Assembly: GCF_900113665.1 (NCBI RefSeq)
Contig: NZ_FOQD01000012.1
Location: forward strand, 175,958-239,957
Direction: 5' to 3'
DNA: 64,000 nucleotides
DNA from: Planctomicrobium piriforme
Lineage (GTDB): Bacteria; Planctomycetota; Planctomycetia; Planctomycetales; Planctomycetaceae
Part shown: positions 8,102 to 17,314 of the stretch, in pieces
Position numbering within the stretch: position 1 is the first letter of the stretch
Layout of the letters: the number at the start of each line of letters is the position of its first letter
Position numbers and translations under genes: made by a program
Notes under the pieces: generated by a model
Seen by the model: the letters and a program-made list of their open reading frames with translations, nothing else
What the model was told of the DNA's origin: nothing
The model's database searches: none

Positions 8102-11100
8102 CTACCGCTGTGCGGTCACCTTGAACATCGGGTTATTCCGGTCTCCCCGTGAAAGCAGGAACGCCATCAGGTCGAGAACCTCGTCATGATTCAGAGTGTT
8201 CAACAGGCCTTGCGGCATCATCGAGGTCTTGGCCGGGATCATCTCTTCGATTTTCCGTTGCTCGACCGTTTCCACAGCATTGGGATCTAGCATGTTCGTG
8301 TTGATTCGCAGGGCCTCGCCATGCAGGTTGACGATGCGGCCAATCACCACCTTGCCGTCGATGGTCAGGATCTGCACCGCGGCATACTGGTCGCTGATGA
8401 CTTTGCTCGGTTCGAGAATCGATTCCAGAATCGCGCGGACGTCGAAACGGCCGGCGAGACCAGTCAGGTCCGGGCCGAGGGCACCCCCTTCGCCGTTGAA
8501 GCGGTGGCAGCCGAAACAGTTAGCGGCCCCGAACATCTGTCGGCCCTTTTCGAAGTCCCGCTGATGCAGGTCGTTCTGCAGAATGGAGGCGAGTTCTTCC
8601 AGCTTCCACTCTTTGACGAACGGCCGGGCCGGTGCCGCGACTGGCTGTGTCGCCGGAGTCGCTACCTGATCGAGAATCGGCTTGAGCGCTTCTTTCTCGG
8701 CCTCGGTCAGGTTCGCGATCGCCGTTTCGCGGATGTCTTTGACGAACAGGTCGAAACCGACGCCGCCGCGATAATTCGCAGCCGTCAGAAACCATTTGAA
8801 GTACGTTTCCCGCAGCTCAGGCGTCCAGCCGGTCCGCAGGTACGACAAGGCCTTCGCGTAATTAATCTGCTCTTCCTGCGACGGCGCGGACTGCAGCAGC
8901 GCCATCCCTTGCTGGGCGGCGACGGGCGATTGCAGGTACACCAGCAGATCAAGCAGCATCGCATTCTGATTCGCGTTCTTCGTCGGCAGTGAGCTGCCGA
9001 GTCGGTCCAGCAGATTGTCGCGCACCATCGGGTCAGGAGCGCCGAATCGCAGCATCGCCAGTTGGAGTACACGCAGCCCGGCCAGACGCTGGTCGAGCGT
9101 CAGTTGCTGCCAGTCCAGTTCGCCCAGCGAAGTGAACATGCCGATCTGCAGCAGGCTTTCCGCGCCGCCGGCTGTTTCCGTCGTTCCATCCCAGGCTGGC
9201 GGGGGAGTGTCGATCGCTTCTTTGGGGTTCTTGCCCTTGCGGGGTTGCACGCGGCACATTGCGAGCAGCCCTTCGATGCGGGTCCACGCCTGTTGGGCGT
9301 TCATTGCCTTTGAGACCCATTCTTCGGCCGGGCGGAATTCAATCGCAGTACGAGCAGCGGTTCGTAACACCGGATCGTTGCTGCCGAGATACGGCCACGC
9401 GACTTCCACCGCCTCGGGGTGATCTCCCAGGTGTAGCGCCTGCAGTTTGTGCAGCACGTCGCGCTCATCGCTGCCGGTCGCACTCTTGCCGTCGACCGCC
9501 GCGGTGGACTCGTCGCCGACATAGGTCACCTTGTAGAGACCTGACTGCACCTTGCGGCCGCCGATGGCGAAGTACATCGCCTGATCGGCGGGGTTGATGA
9601 CGATGTCCGTCAGCGGCAGCGGAGTGCCGGTGATGAATTCTTCGACGCTGGCGCGGTACGAAGCCCCCTGCGGCTCCATGTGGACGGCGAACAGTTTGCC
9701 ATAACTCCAGTCACTAATGAAAAAAGCCCGCTGATACTTCGCGGGAAACTTCGCTCCGTAGCCGAATGTGACGCCGGTTGGCGAACCCGGCCCGATGTTC
9801 ACCACTGGCGGCGATGTGTCGGGGAAGTACTCCGGAAATTTGGCGCTGCCGTTTCGCCAGCCATAGTCGACTCCGCTCAGTACCTGACAGACCCGGGTCG
9901 GACGGTACCAGGGAGTGTTGATGTCCCATTCCATATCGGCGTCGAACGTGAACAGTTCGCCGTCGGCATTGAAGGCCGCGTCGTACGGATTGCGGAAGCC
10001 GGCGGTCACCAGTTCCCACGACTTGCCGTCCGGACTCATCTTGCTGATGTAACCGCCAGGGGCAGGCACACCCTTCATGAAACCCTTGCCGTAGATGCGG
10101 GGGAGAATCATGTCTTCGTCCCAGATCTTCGGGACACGGGCGGCGGCGAACTCGGTGAGGTCGGTCTTGTTGCCGCAGACGATATAAATCGACTGGCCGT
10201 CGGGACTCAGCACGGCGGCATGCGGGCCATGTTCTCCGCCGCTGCCGGGGAGCAGCCGCAGGGTTTCGACGGTATCAAGCTGGTCGTCATTGTTGGCGTC
10301 AGTCACGCGGTAAACGCCGCTCTCGTATTTTGTCGCCTTGTTCACGACGACATACAGACTGTCAAACGCCCACAGCAGGCCCTGGGCTTCCCCCATCGGA
10401 ACGTTGATCGGTTCGAGCACCAGTTCCTTCGCGCCGTTGATGCCTGGCGGAGTGACTCGAAACAGCCCGCCATACTGATCGCAGACAATCAGCCGCCCCT
10501 TCGGGTCGACGCACATCGAGACCCACGAGCCTTCGACCAGCTTCGGTACCGAGTAGATGCGATCGACCTTGAAGCCTTTGGCGACGACGAGACGTTCAAT
10601 CGGAGTTGCTTCCGGCGTCTTGAGTTTCAGTGCCGCCTGCAATATTTCCTCGGTCAGCGGATAGGGCTTCTGGCCCAGTTCGGCGACGACGTGGGCCGGT
10701 TTCCAGTCGTCGGCTTTGAAGTCGGGTGTGTTCCACCCGGCGGCCGACTTTGGAGCTGCCTGCCAGGTTTCGTCGGTCACGATTTTCTGGATGTCGCCGT
10801 TTGTCGATTCGAGTTCGAGCCGTGCGAGCGTCGCTCCGAGGCCGCGATCTTTTTCAACTTCAATCGCCAGCACGGCAGGTGCGTTCGGGGGGAGGTTCTG
10901 CAGCAGCCCAGTCACATCGATGTAGGTGGCAGTCTTGGGGCCGGAGTGGTCGGTCACTTCCTTGCCGTTCAGGCTGACCTTCACTCGATCATCCGCAGCC
11001 ACAAAAAACTTCGCCGACTTCAACGGGCCATTCACTGTGAACGGCTTTCGCAGAAACGCCTTGGTCGGCTTGTCGGCGGGGGGAGCTTTGTCGCCGGTCG

Positions 11101-11842
11101 GAGTTTCGCGAAAGACCCATTTTGGATTTGCTGATTCCGCTGGCACCGCCTGAGCGTTCGGCTCCTTGAGTTGTTTGAGGCGAATGTTGCGGAACTGGGC
11201 CGTCGCGGCGGGACCGGTGTGCAATTGAAACGCGATCACCCCTTCGAGTTCGCGGTCTGCTTTCTGTTCATCGACCACTTCGACGGTCTTCACGCCGTCG
11301 ATCAGATGCGTGATGTGCTCCCCTTTGCCGATCAGCGTCAGTTCGTGCCACTTGGCGAGATCGACAGGTTCGACCGGCACGCCGAGCGGAGTCACTTCTT
11401 TCTGGCCGTTGTCTTTCAACACCACCCGTTGTCCGCGCTGGGCAATGATCCCCCGGCCGCGTTCGTCATACAGCATGGCCGTGTAGGGGGGATTGGGATG
11501 GATGTCGGCCTGGTAGCCTGCGACCACCCAGTCGCCGATGTCCGGACGTCGCTGCGAGCGGTACTGCACACCGGAGTTTGAATTCCCTTCGAAACGGAAC
11601 TCGAGCTTGAGTTCGAAATCGGCCACCTTGCCGCCGGTCCAGACCAGAAACTGGTTGACCCGTAACTGGCCGTCGGTCTTGCCGGTGATGACGCCGTCTT
11701 TCACCGACCAGAGTTCGGGGTTGCCGTCCCAGCCGGTCAGATCCTTGCCGTTGAAGAGATCCTGATAGCCTTCTTCCGCCGAAACCGGCTCGCAATAGGC
11801 CAGCCAGCAGCAGGCCAGCAGCAGTGAAGCGAAGACACGCAC
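8102..11842 (-). CDS. DUF1080 domain fused to PVC-type propeller/heme-binding cytochrome c protein
   Basis: A 1246-residue exported multidomain protein. Order: signal peptide (1-22); DUF1080/3-keto-disaccharide hydrolase-type jelly roll (about 25-205, starting DLFNGKDLTGW); a beta-sandwich with a W..A.F....DDW element (about 235-365); a PVC-type glucose/sorbosone-dehydrogenase-like beta-propeller (about 375-760); helical repeats; and a PVC heme-binding domain with CFGCH at 1109-1113 and a likely distal Met in KTSMMPQG. Such proteins are secreted, probably acting on 3-keto sugars or other glycan products and passing electrons to a c-type heme. I chose GTG at 11842, where GGGGAG lies eight bases upstream and the signal peptide begins; the frame stays open to 12280 but that extension is unlike any exported protein start. 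Confidence 0.85.
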   Translation of the reverse strand: MRVFASLLLACCWLAYCEPVSAEEGYQDLFNGKDLTGWDGNPELWSVKDGVITGKTDGQLRVNQFLVWTGGKVADFELKLEFRFEGNSNSGVQYRSQRRPDIGDWVVAGYQADIHPNPPYTAMLYDERGRGIIAQRGQRVVLKDNGQKEVTPLGVPVEPVDLAKWHELTLIGKGEHITHLIDGVKTVEVVDEQKADRELEGVIAFQLHTGPAATAQFRNIRLKQLKEPNAQAVPAESANPKWVFRETPTGDKAPPADKPTKAFLRKPFTVNGPLKSAKFFVAADDRVKVSLNGKEVTDHSGPKTATYIDVTGLLQNLPPNAPAVLAIEVEKDRGLGATLARLELESTNGDIQKIVTDETWQAAPKSAAGWNTPDFKADDWKPAHVVAELGQKPYPLTEEILQAALKLKTPEATPIERLVVAKGFKVDRIYSVPKLVEGSWVSMCVDPKGRLIVCDQYGGLFRVTPPGINGAKELVLEPINVPMGEAQGLLWAFDSLYVVVNKATKYESGVYRVTDANNDDQLDTVETLRLLPGSGGEHGPHAAVLSPDGQSIYIVCGNKTDLTEFAAARVPKIWDEDMILPRIYGKGFMKGVPAPGGYISKMSPDGKSWELVTAGFRNPYDAAFNADGELFTFDADMEWDINTPWYRPTRVCQVLSGVDYGWRNGSAKFPEYFPDTSPPVVNIGPGSPTGVTFGYGAKFPAKYQRAFFISDWSYGKLFAVHMEPQGASYRASVEEFITGTPLPLTDIVINPADQAMYFAIGGRKVQSGLYKVTYVGDESTAAVDGKSATGSDERDVLHKLQALHLGDHPEAVEVAWPYLGSNDPVLRTAARTAIEFRPAEEWVSKAMNAQQAWTRIEGLLAMCRVQPRKGKNPKEAIDTPPPAWDGTTETAGGAESLLQIGMFTSLGELDWQQLTLDQRLAGLRVLQLAMLRFGAPDPMVRDNLLDRLGSSLPTKNANQNAMLLDLLVYLQSPVAAQQGMALLQSAPSQEEQINYAKALSYLRTGWTPELRETYFKWFLTAANYRGGVGFDLFVKDIRETAIANLTEAEKEALKPILDQVATPATQPVAAPARPFVKEWKLEELASILQNDLHQRDFEKGRQMFGAANCFGCHRFNGEGGALGPDLTGLAGRFDVRAILESILEPSKVISDQYAAVQILTIDGKVVIGRIVNLHGEALRINTNMLDPNAVETVEQRKIEEMIPAKTSMMPQGLLNTLNHDEVLDLMAFLLSRGDRNNPMFKVTAQR

Positions 11843-12271
11843 GCCGATTCTCCCCCCAGGATCGAACGGCAAACTGGCCCCGGTTGTTCGCCGATCGAAG
11901 TGTTGCATCAACTGAACTTGAACTGTGCCTGATGTTAACAAAACAGAACTTGAGGAAAAGTCGGCAGGCCCTCTCCGTTCCGAATGGAATCCACTGAACA
12001 CCGCGATGCCCACCGGAAAGTCAACGGAAACCGCCTGACTTTCGGAACGAATTGGCAGTGAGTGCTTTTGCCCTGTTGTGTGCCACTGGCTTTGCCAGTG
12101 CCTTTGATTCGGACGCAAGTAGCAAGTAGACGGACTGCTGCGAACATCTCTCTCCGTCGGCACCGCTTGTTGACACTCGTCAAAAGCCGGGCCTAAAATC
12201 GCGCCGAACCCCGGGGGCGATGTCGCGCGGACCCTCTCCGGAATTGCCAGATCTCCCGAGTTGGAACCGTC
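11843..12271. other. Divergent intergenic region without a supported gene
   Basis: About 430 bases separate the DUF1080/cytochrome gene from the nucleotidase gene. The upstream extension of the minus-strand frame has no coding character. The only structure I see is the small hairpin at 12082-12102. Promoters for both genes should lie here. Confidence 0.45.
12080..12103. repeat. Short palindrome TGCCACTGGCTTTGCCAGTG
   Basis: GCCACTGGC (12082-12090) and GCCAGTGCC (12094-12102) pair over eight of nine bases around a TTT loop. I recall this palindrome as a widespread dispersed repeat in planctomycete genomes; that is memory, not a search. Confidence 0.55.
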
Positions 12272-13252
12272 ATGCCGCAAGCGTATCAGTCGGAGTTAGC
12301 CACGGCGATTGCCGCCGTCATCGCCGCTTCGAAGATCTGCCGGGCCGTGCAGGCGACGATTACCGCCGACTCGCTGGAGAAGAAAGACAAATCGCCTGTC
12401 ACCATCGCCGACTACGCCAGTCAGGCGGTGATCTGCAAAATCATTCTCGATGCCTTCCGGAACGATCCGATTGTCGGTGAAGAAGACGCCGGTGATCTCC
12501 GCGAGCCGGCCAACCAGTTGTTCCGCGACCGCACACTGCACGAAATCACATCGTCCGGAACACCTGCGACCACCGACGAAATGCTTGCCTGGATCGATTC
12601 CGGTAATCACGACGGCACTGCGAACCGGTACTGGACGCTTGACCCCATCGATGGCACCAAAGGGTTCCTCCGCAAGGAACAGTTCGCAGTCTCGCTCGCG
12701 CTGCTCATCAATAAACGCATTGAAGTCGCCGCTCTCGCCTGCCCGAACCTGCCGATGGGTTCCGGCAGCGGCGCGGTGTTCTACGCCGTCCGCGGGCAGG
12801 GCGCCTTCGTGATCCCGCTCGATCAGCCGGACGCGAAACCGGTCGCCGTCAAAGTGTCGAAGATCTCCGACCCGGCTCAGGCACGGATGTGCGAATCGGT
12901 CGAGTCCGGACACAGCGCCCATGACCAGTCAGCGATTGCTCTCGAAAAGCTCGGCATCGCCGGCGAGCCGGTCCGGATGGACAGTCAGGCCAAGTACGGT
13001 GCGGTCGCCAGAGGGGATGCCGAGATCTACCTGCGACTGCCGACGCGAAAAGGCTACGAAGAGAAGATCTGGGACCACGCCGGCGGAGTGCTGGTGCTGG
13101 AAGAAGCGGGCGGCAAGGTCACCGACATCGACGGCCACCCCCTCGACTTCGCCGCAGGCAGCACGCTGAAAAACAACCGCGGCGTGGTCGTCACCAACGG
13201 CCTGCTGCACGACGCGGTGATGGCGGTGGTGAAGACGCTGAAGTTTGAGTGA
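12272..13252 (+). CDS. 3'(2'),5'-bisphosphate nucleotidase, SAL1/HAL2-like
   Basis: A 326-residue member of the Li-sensitive inositol monophosphatase superfamily. It has the metal-binding motifs VGEEDA (about 68), DPIDGTKGF (about 124) and WDHAGG (about 257). The spacing and length, with an insertion between the first two motifs, match the eukaryote-like HAL2/SAL1 group rather than the shorter CysQ proteins. The expected reaction is hydrolysis of 3'-phosphoadenosine 5'-phosphate to AMP, removing an inhibitory product of sulfate assimilation and sulfation reactions; related substrates such as PAPS or inositol phosphates are possible. ATG at 12272 gives the expected N-terminus. No sulfate genes are nearby. 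It converges on the 13551 gene with one R1 repeat in between. Confidence 0.9.
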   Translation: MPQAYQSELATAIAAVIAASKICRAVQATITADSLEKKDKSPVTIADYASQAVICKIILDAFRNDPIVGEEDAGDLREPANQLFRDRTLHEITSSGTPATTDEMLAWIDSGNHDGTANRYWTLDPIDGTKGFLRKEQFAVSLALLINKRIEVAALACPNLPMGSGSGAVFYAVRGQGAFVIPLDQPDAKPVAVKVSKISDPAQARMCESVESGHSAHDQSAIALEKLGIAGEPVRMDSQAKYGAVARGDAEIYLRLPTRKGYEEKIWDHAGGVLVLEEAGGKVTDIDGHPLDFAAGSTLKNNRGVVVTNGLLHDAVMAVVKTLKFE

Positions 13253-13287
13253 GCGTACTTGTCGGGTGTCCTGATTCGCTCTGAACA

Positions 13288-13540
13288 GGGTGCCACGGCT
13301 GTGCCAGCCGTGTCGAACGTCTGGCGATGTGCCATTCCTGGGTGGCGTTCGCGTGACCAGAATGACGAGAAGTTGCGAGCGCCCGGTGCACTGCTGAGTG
13401 GAGACCCGCTCTCCACGGCTGACACAGCCGCGGCACTCGTCTTTTGAACGCGATCTGCGAGTTTTCGGCAGGTTTTTTCACCCAAGCCGAGGTAATCCTG
13501 AAAGTCTCCCGGCATCCAGTGACCAACCGGGGCACCTGAC
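13288..13540. repeat. R1 repeat, copy 1
   Basis: First of four ~255-bp copies. It starts with GGGTGCCACGGCTGTGCCAG, a short palindrome, and about 120 bases later has CTCCACGGCTGACACAGCCG, whose outer part is the reverse complement of the start, giving terminal-inverted-repeat-like arms (about 13290-13313 and 13413-13436). A further ~100-base tail ends near GGGGCACCTGAC. It lies between convergent genes. No transposase is encoded. Confidence 0.8.
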
Positions 13541-13550
13541 TTGAAGTGCC

Positions 13551-13961
13551 CTACTTCAAGTTGATCGTGCCCTTCAACTTTCCATTGACGTAGTACAGAG
13601 CCTGGAACCGGTTGTTGCTCAGTGCTTTGATCACATAGGTGTTCGAACCACCGATGGCCACGCCGATGGCCCCTGTGGAAAAATCGAGCTTCTTGGAGCC
13701 GATCGTAATCTGTCCAGTGAGATTGACGGTCGTCCCCTTGGGAATCGGGGTCGTATACGATTGAGTCGCGCTCTTCCCGTTCGCCAGCGTCCGGCTGAAC
13801 CCGTAGGTCTTTCCCGAACTGGTCGCTGACACTTTGACTGTAATCGCCGCTCCCGTCTGGTTTGTGAACGTCACTTTCGTCGTGGTCGACTGACAGCCCG
13901 TCAAAGTCCAGCCGATCGCCGGGAGCGTCAGCGCCAACATCGATCTGCGAGTCATCCGCAT
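13551..13961 (-). CDS. Small lipoprotein of unknown function
   Basis: A 136-residue protein starting MRMTRRSMLALTLP with a lipobox LTGC (Cys at about 23). The twin arginine in TRRSML suggests possible Tat export. The mature part is Thr/Ser/Gly-rich and predicted as beta strands (VTFTNQTGAAITVKVS, GSNTYVIKALSNNRFQALYY), probably one beta-sandwich domain. Several in-frame ATGs cluster at the start; GGGAG upstream best fits the third (13961). The frame continues to 14018 without support. I do not recognise the family. It is the first of a run of minus-strand accessory genes. Confidence 0.7.
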   Translation of the reverse strand: MRMTRRSMLALTLPAIGWTLTGCQSTTTKVTFTNQTGAAITVKVSATSSGKTYGFSRTLANGKSATQSYTTPIPKGTTVNLTGQITIGSKKLDFSTGAIGVAIGGSNTYVIKALSNNRFQALYYVNGKLKGTINLK

Positions 13962-14142
13962 CATCATCTCTCCCTGTCGAATTCGATCCAGCGATTGATC
14001 CGGTGGAATTCCATTCACTCCGTGATTCGCTCACAGCGAATCACGCCGGAGGATCACGGGTGAGGCTATTCGTCTCTCAATCGATGTCAAGATGCGAATG
14101 TCATAAAGGAACAGATCAACCCGGCATGATGTGAAGATGGGA

Positions 14143-14301
14143 AGCAAGTCGCATGAATTTCATGTCGGGATCAACAATGAAACGTCCCAGACCCTCGGTT
14201 TTTCAGGGAGCAGCGGCGAGGCTGGATGCGTCGTGTGGGGATCACTGGCGAACTGCGAGGCCCTCCCGATGGCGAGTGGAGAGTGCTGATTGAACCGGGC
14301 T
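14143..14301. repeat. R2 repeat, copy 1
   Basis: A ~159-bp sequence from AAGTCGCATGAATTTCATGT to GCTGATTGAACCGGGCTGGG that recurs nearly unchanged at 16881-17038. The start contains the palindrome ATGAAATTCAT in imperfect form (CATGAATTTCATG). It directly abuts R1 copy 2. Confidence 0.75.
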
Positions 14302-14558
14302 GGGGGCCACGGCTGTGCCAGCCGTGTCAAGCGTCGGGCGATGCTCGATTCCTGGGAGCATTCGCGTCACCAGAATGACGAGAAGATGCGAGCGCTCCAG
14401 CTCACTGCTGAGTGGAGACCCGCTCTCCACGGCTGACACAGCCGTGGCACGCGTCTTTTGAACGCGATCTGCGAGTTTTCGGCAGGGTGTTTCATCTGAC
14501 CCCGCGGAAATACTGAAAGTTTCCCGGCATCCGGAGAGACTAACCGAGCCCACCCGGC
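14302..14558. repeat. R1 repeat, copy 2
   Basis: Second R1 copy, with the same inverted GGCTGTGCCAGCC and CACGGCTGACACAGCCGTG blocks as copy 1. It immediately follows R2 copy 1 and ends about 38 bases after the minus-strand stop at 14596, so it lies at that gene's 3' end. Confidence 0.8.
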
Positions 14559-14595
14559 GGGAATTGAACTTCGTGCTGTCGATGCCCAGAAGTGT

Positions 14596-14934
14596 TCACC
14601 GAAGTATCCAGTTAAATGGTGTCACTGGCCAAGCGGGATAAAGAACGATGATCAATCCCGATCCAAGGAGAATCAACACCAGGGTCGAGACAAAAACGAC
14701 GTCACGCTTAGTCCAGATGGATTGCACAGACCAGAACAGGATCAACAAAAATCCGACCGCTGCCAGACACACCATGAGCCCAATTAATCCATACTTCTCG
14801 GTCCCCAATAAGGTCAACATGTCCTCTGGGGGGCGATAAGGGATTCTTATCAACTCAAAAAGCAACCACTGCATGAAAGCAATGCTGCAGAGCAATTTGG
14901 CAATGCGTTTCCGCGGAAGCGCAGATCGTTCCAT
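14596..14934 (-). CDS. Small integral membrane protein, unknown
   Basis: A 112-residue protein with about three or four hydrophobic segments (about 15-32, 44-68, 78-98) and a basic N-terminus (MERSALPRKR). No domain is recognised. It ends a same-strand group with the lipoprotein gene at 14957, 22 bases upstream, so the two may be co-transcribed. The DNA is AT-richer than the flanking core genes, which with the R1/R2 repeats suggests acquired DNA. Function unknown. Confidence 0.6.
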   Translation of the reverse strand: MERSALPRKRIAKLLCSIAFMQWLLFELIRIPYRPPEDMLTLLGTEKYGLIGLMVCLAAVGFLLILFWSVQSIWTKRDVVFVSTLVLILLGSGLIIVLYPAWPVTPFNWILR

Positions 14935-14956
14935 AGAAATCCCGATCGAGAAAGAT

Positions 14957-15406
14957 TCAGCGAATCGCCCCGTCTGAACTGGAATGTTGCTGTTCAGGAT
15001 TTTGGTGATTTGATTGCGAGTCGAGAACTGTCAGATTCAAAATCTCTGAGTACTTGAGGGTGACGTGAGGGAGGGTTTGGGCCGTCTCACCCTCCATGGC
15101 GAAAATCCGTCCGACCACAGGCAGGTAGCCCACCACGGGGAGTCGTGTGACGACTGTATGAAAGAGGGTCGCATCGGAAAGGGTGACGCCTGAAGCATCG
15201 AACGACTCGATAGTCCCGTCATACAGGAACTTCTCCGATTCCTTTCCCCTCACAGACACGCTGCAGCGTGCGTTCGTTACCAAACCAGGCGTCTGGCTCC
15301 AGTCGGTTGTTGGAACCACCACGATCGGTGCTTTGCAGCCGCAAACGGAAAGGCATCCGAGAAGGATCAAGAGCCAGAATCGGGCGACATGTTCGACGGG
15401 AATCAT
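14957..15406 (-). CDS. Putative lipoprotein, unknown
   Basis: A 149-residue protein with an N-terminal hydrophobic segment and lipobox-like SVCGC (Cys at about 24). The mature region has a beta-rich part (RCSVSVRGKESEKFLYDGTI) and a repeated phrase, LPVVGYLPVVGRIF, around residues 89-102. The C-terminus is polar. GAGG lies seven bases before the ATG at 15406, supporting the start. It is probably in an operon with the membrane protein at 14596. No family recognised. Confidence 0.65.
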   Translation of the reverse strand: MIPVEHVARFWLLILLGCLSVCGCKAPIVVVPTTDWSQTPGLVTNARCSVSVRGKESEKFLYDGTIESFDASGVTLSDATLFHTVVTRLPVVGYLPVVGRIFAMEGETAQTLPHVTLKYSEILNLTVLDSQSNHQNPEQQHSSSDGAIR

Positions 15407-15458
15407 TGAGCCACCTCAAGTTTCTGCTCGAAGTTGTCCGTTCATTCGATCTTCTGAA

Positions 15459-15917
15459 TCACTTGAGGCGCCGCAGCGTTCCCAGCAACGCGTCCGGGTC
15501 TGCGTCTGGAGCGCCATCCAGGAGATCTAAGGTCTCGTTGTCGACCCAACGCAGCTTGTAAACGTCGATGTCGTGATATGGGAACTTAAAGCCTCGGATC
15601 TGGAAGTATTTGACCAAGAGGAATGATTGCCAATCCTGGCTCAATTGGTCCGGATCGGCCTCCAGGATCAAACGATCGCCCTGCACGCTCCAGAGGACTT
15701 CTTCCGACGCATCAGGGCCGGATTCCCAGTGAACATGCCCGCTTGGTCGGAAATGAACCTTGTTAAGTTGGTCACCGTGGGCGATTTGCCAAGTCCCGAC
15801 GAGGCGCCGTTCTTCGGCGTTCAGGCGGTGGTGCGAGAACCAGAAGAAAAGTCCCGAGACCAGTGCAACAGCGAGCAAGATCGCCGGAGTCAGTTTCAGT
15901 CGGCGGCGGGGTGGCAT
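15459..15917 (-). CDS. Membrane-anchored lipocalin-like protein, paralogue of 17620 gene
   Basis: A 152-residue protein with a basic start (MPPRRRLKL), one N-terminal membrane anchor (about 10-27) and an extracytoplasmic domain opening NAEERRLVGTWQIA, then alternating beta strands. The gene at 17620-18099 has the same layout (MQSRRRLKL, anchor, NAEELRFVGRWEYA), so the two are paralogues. The VGxW start resembles small lipocalin-like domains, and the 37804 protein shares VGRW. No ligand or enzyme motif is visible. Function unknown; possible roles include binding a small molecule or serving as an immunity-type protein. Confidence 0.65.
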   Translation of the reverse strand: MPPRRRLKLTPAILLAVALVSGLFFWFSHHRLNAEERRLVGTWQIAHGDQLNKVHFRPSGHVHWESGPDASEEVLWSVQGDRLILEADPDQLSQDWQSFLLVKYFQIRGFKFPYHDIDVYKLRWVDNETLDLLDGAPDADPDALLGTLRRLK

Positions 15918-15965
15918 GAGCGGTGCTGTTCCATGTCATATGGCTGGGGACAAGAGACGTTAAAA

Positions 15966-16496
15966 CTAATGACTTCGCACATGCCACAAGAGCCTTTGGC
16001 CTTGGAGTCGGGCTGGAATGGGTCTGTCGTTAGGAATGATTTCAACACCACCAAATGAATCCCACTCAAAAAGATCAATATTCTTTTCGATGCATCGTTC
16101 TTTCAGCATGTTCACTGTGCCTTCTAATGGGATCTTGTGTGAATGGTAGATGATCCCATGAATATCGTTGCAGTGATGCTCCACATCCTCTGACGTGGCA
16201 TCGCGTTTTTTTATCGTGCCACCTGCTTTTTCGATGGTAATGCTAGAATGATACTGGCGAATGTGCAGTAAGCCTGACTGGAAGGTCTCCAGATTGTCAG
16301 GGTCGATGACAACAACGACCCCAGTGAGTGATTCGCCCCTCGTTGCCACGCTGGTTCCTGACGGACTGTCATCTGCCCTGGGGGCGACGACTGCGATGCC
16401 ATTGAACAAAATCAACGCAGCAATGAGGACGAACGGCGCCACGATTCGCGGTGAATGAAGCCTGGCGTTTTGAATGCGGTTCGTATTCACGTTCAC
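15966..16496 (-). CDS. Membrane-anchored or exported protein, unknown
   Basis: A 176-residue protein with an N-terminal hydrophobic segment (about 19-38) and an extracytoplasmic domain. Residues 58-160 look alpha/beta, with GVVVVIDPDNLETF, a His-rich DVEHHCNDIHGIIYHSHK stretch and a GGVEIIPND end. The histidines could bind metal, but no known motif is matched. The start is GTG; a second in-frame GTG six bases on has better spacing from AGGAA. The gene lies in the run of small minus-strand genes. I do not recognise the family. Confidence 0.6.
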   Translation of the reverse strand: MNVNTNRIQNARLHSPRIVAPFVLIAALILFNGIAVVAPRADDSPSGTSVATRGESLTGVVVVIDPDNLETFQSGLLHIRQYHSSITIEKAGGTIKKRDATSEDVEHHCNDIHGIIYHSHKIPLEGTVNMLKERCIEKNIDLFEWDSFGGVEIIPNDRPIPARLQGQRLLWHVRSH

Positions 16497-16623
16497 TTCC
16501 TGATCCGCGAAACCTGCTGCTTGTTGAATACCTTTGCGGTCGCATCACCGGGAAGCATTATTGAGGGTGATGAACGCGAAGGCCAAGATACCAACTGCCG
16601 GGTGCCCTTGTTGGCTTTGATTT

Positions 16624-16880
16624 GGGTGGCACGGCTGTGCCAGCCGTGTCGAACGTCGGGCGATGCTCGATTCCAAGGGGGCGTTCGCGTCACCAGAATG
16701 ACGAGAAGATGCGAGCGCTCCGGCGCGCTGCTGAGTGGAGACCCGCTCTCCACGGCTGACACAGCCGTGGCACCCGTCTTTTGACCTCGAACTGCGATTT
16801 TTCGGCAGAGTTTTCGCCCAACGCAGCGGCCATCAAGCCTGAAGGTCTCCCGGCATCCGGAGAGACCAACCGGGGCACCC
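16624..16880. repeat. R1 repeat, copy 3
   Basis: Third R1 copy, about 255 bases from GGGTGGCACGGCTGTGCCAG to CCGGGGCACCCGG. It is followed without a gap by R2 copy 2 and then R1 copy 4, giving an R1-R2-R1 composite. Confidence 0.8.
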
Positions 16881-17038
16881 GGCAAGTCGCATGAATTTCA
16901 TGTCGGGATAAACAATCAAACGTCCCAGACCCTCGGTTTTTCAGGGAGCGGTGGCGAGGCTGGATACGTCGTGTGGGGATCACCGGCGAACTGCGAGGCC
17001 CTCGCGATGGCGAGTGGAGAGTGCAGATTGAACCGGGC
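16881..17038. repeat. R2 repeat, copy 2
   Basis: Second R2 copy, very close to 14143-14301 (for example AAGTCGCATGAATTTCATGT and CGTCCCAGACCCTCGG occur in both). It is sandwiched between two R1 copies. Confidence 0.75.
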
Positions 17039-17298
17039 TGGGTGCCACGGCTGTATCAGCCGTGCCGAAGGTCTCGCGATGCTCCATTCCTGGGAGCATT
17101 CGCGTCACCAGAATGACAAGAAGATGCGAGCGCTCCGGCTCACTGCTGAGTGGAGACCCGCTCTCCACGGCTGACACAGCCGTGGCACGCGCCTTTTGAA
17201 CGCGATCTGCAAATTTTCGGCAGGGCTTCCACCCAACGCAGCGGCCATCAAGTCTGAAGGTCTCACGGCATCCGGAGAGACCAACCGGGGCACCCGGC
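17039..17298. repeat. R1 repeat, copy 4
   Basis: Fourth R1 copy, abutting R2 copy 2 and ending 17 bases after the minus-strand stop at 17315. The first palindrome is slightly degraded (CACGGCTGTATCAGCCGTG), but the second is intact. Confidence 0.8.
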
Positions 17299-17314
17299 CG
17301 AAGCCTGGAATTCG

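Noticed and set aside
9680..11134. Long plus-strand open frame (484 residues) opposite the DUF1080/cytochrome gene
   Set aside because: It is an antisense shadow in high-GC DNA; its composition is unlike a protein and the minus-strand frame has clear domains.
13191..17293. Several short frames encoding RVPRLCQPWRAGLHS-like peptides
   Set aside because: All come from the R1 repeats read on the minus strand; they repeat because the DNA repeats and have no ribosome sites or independent coding character.
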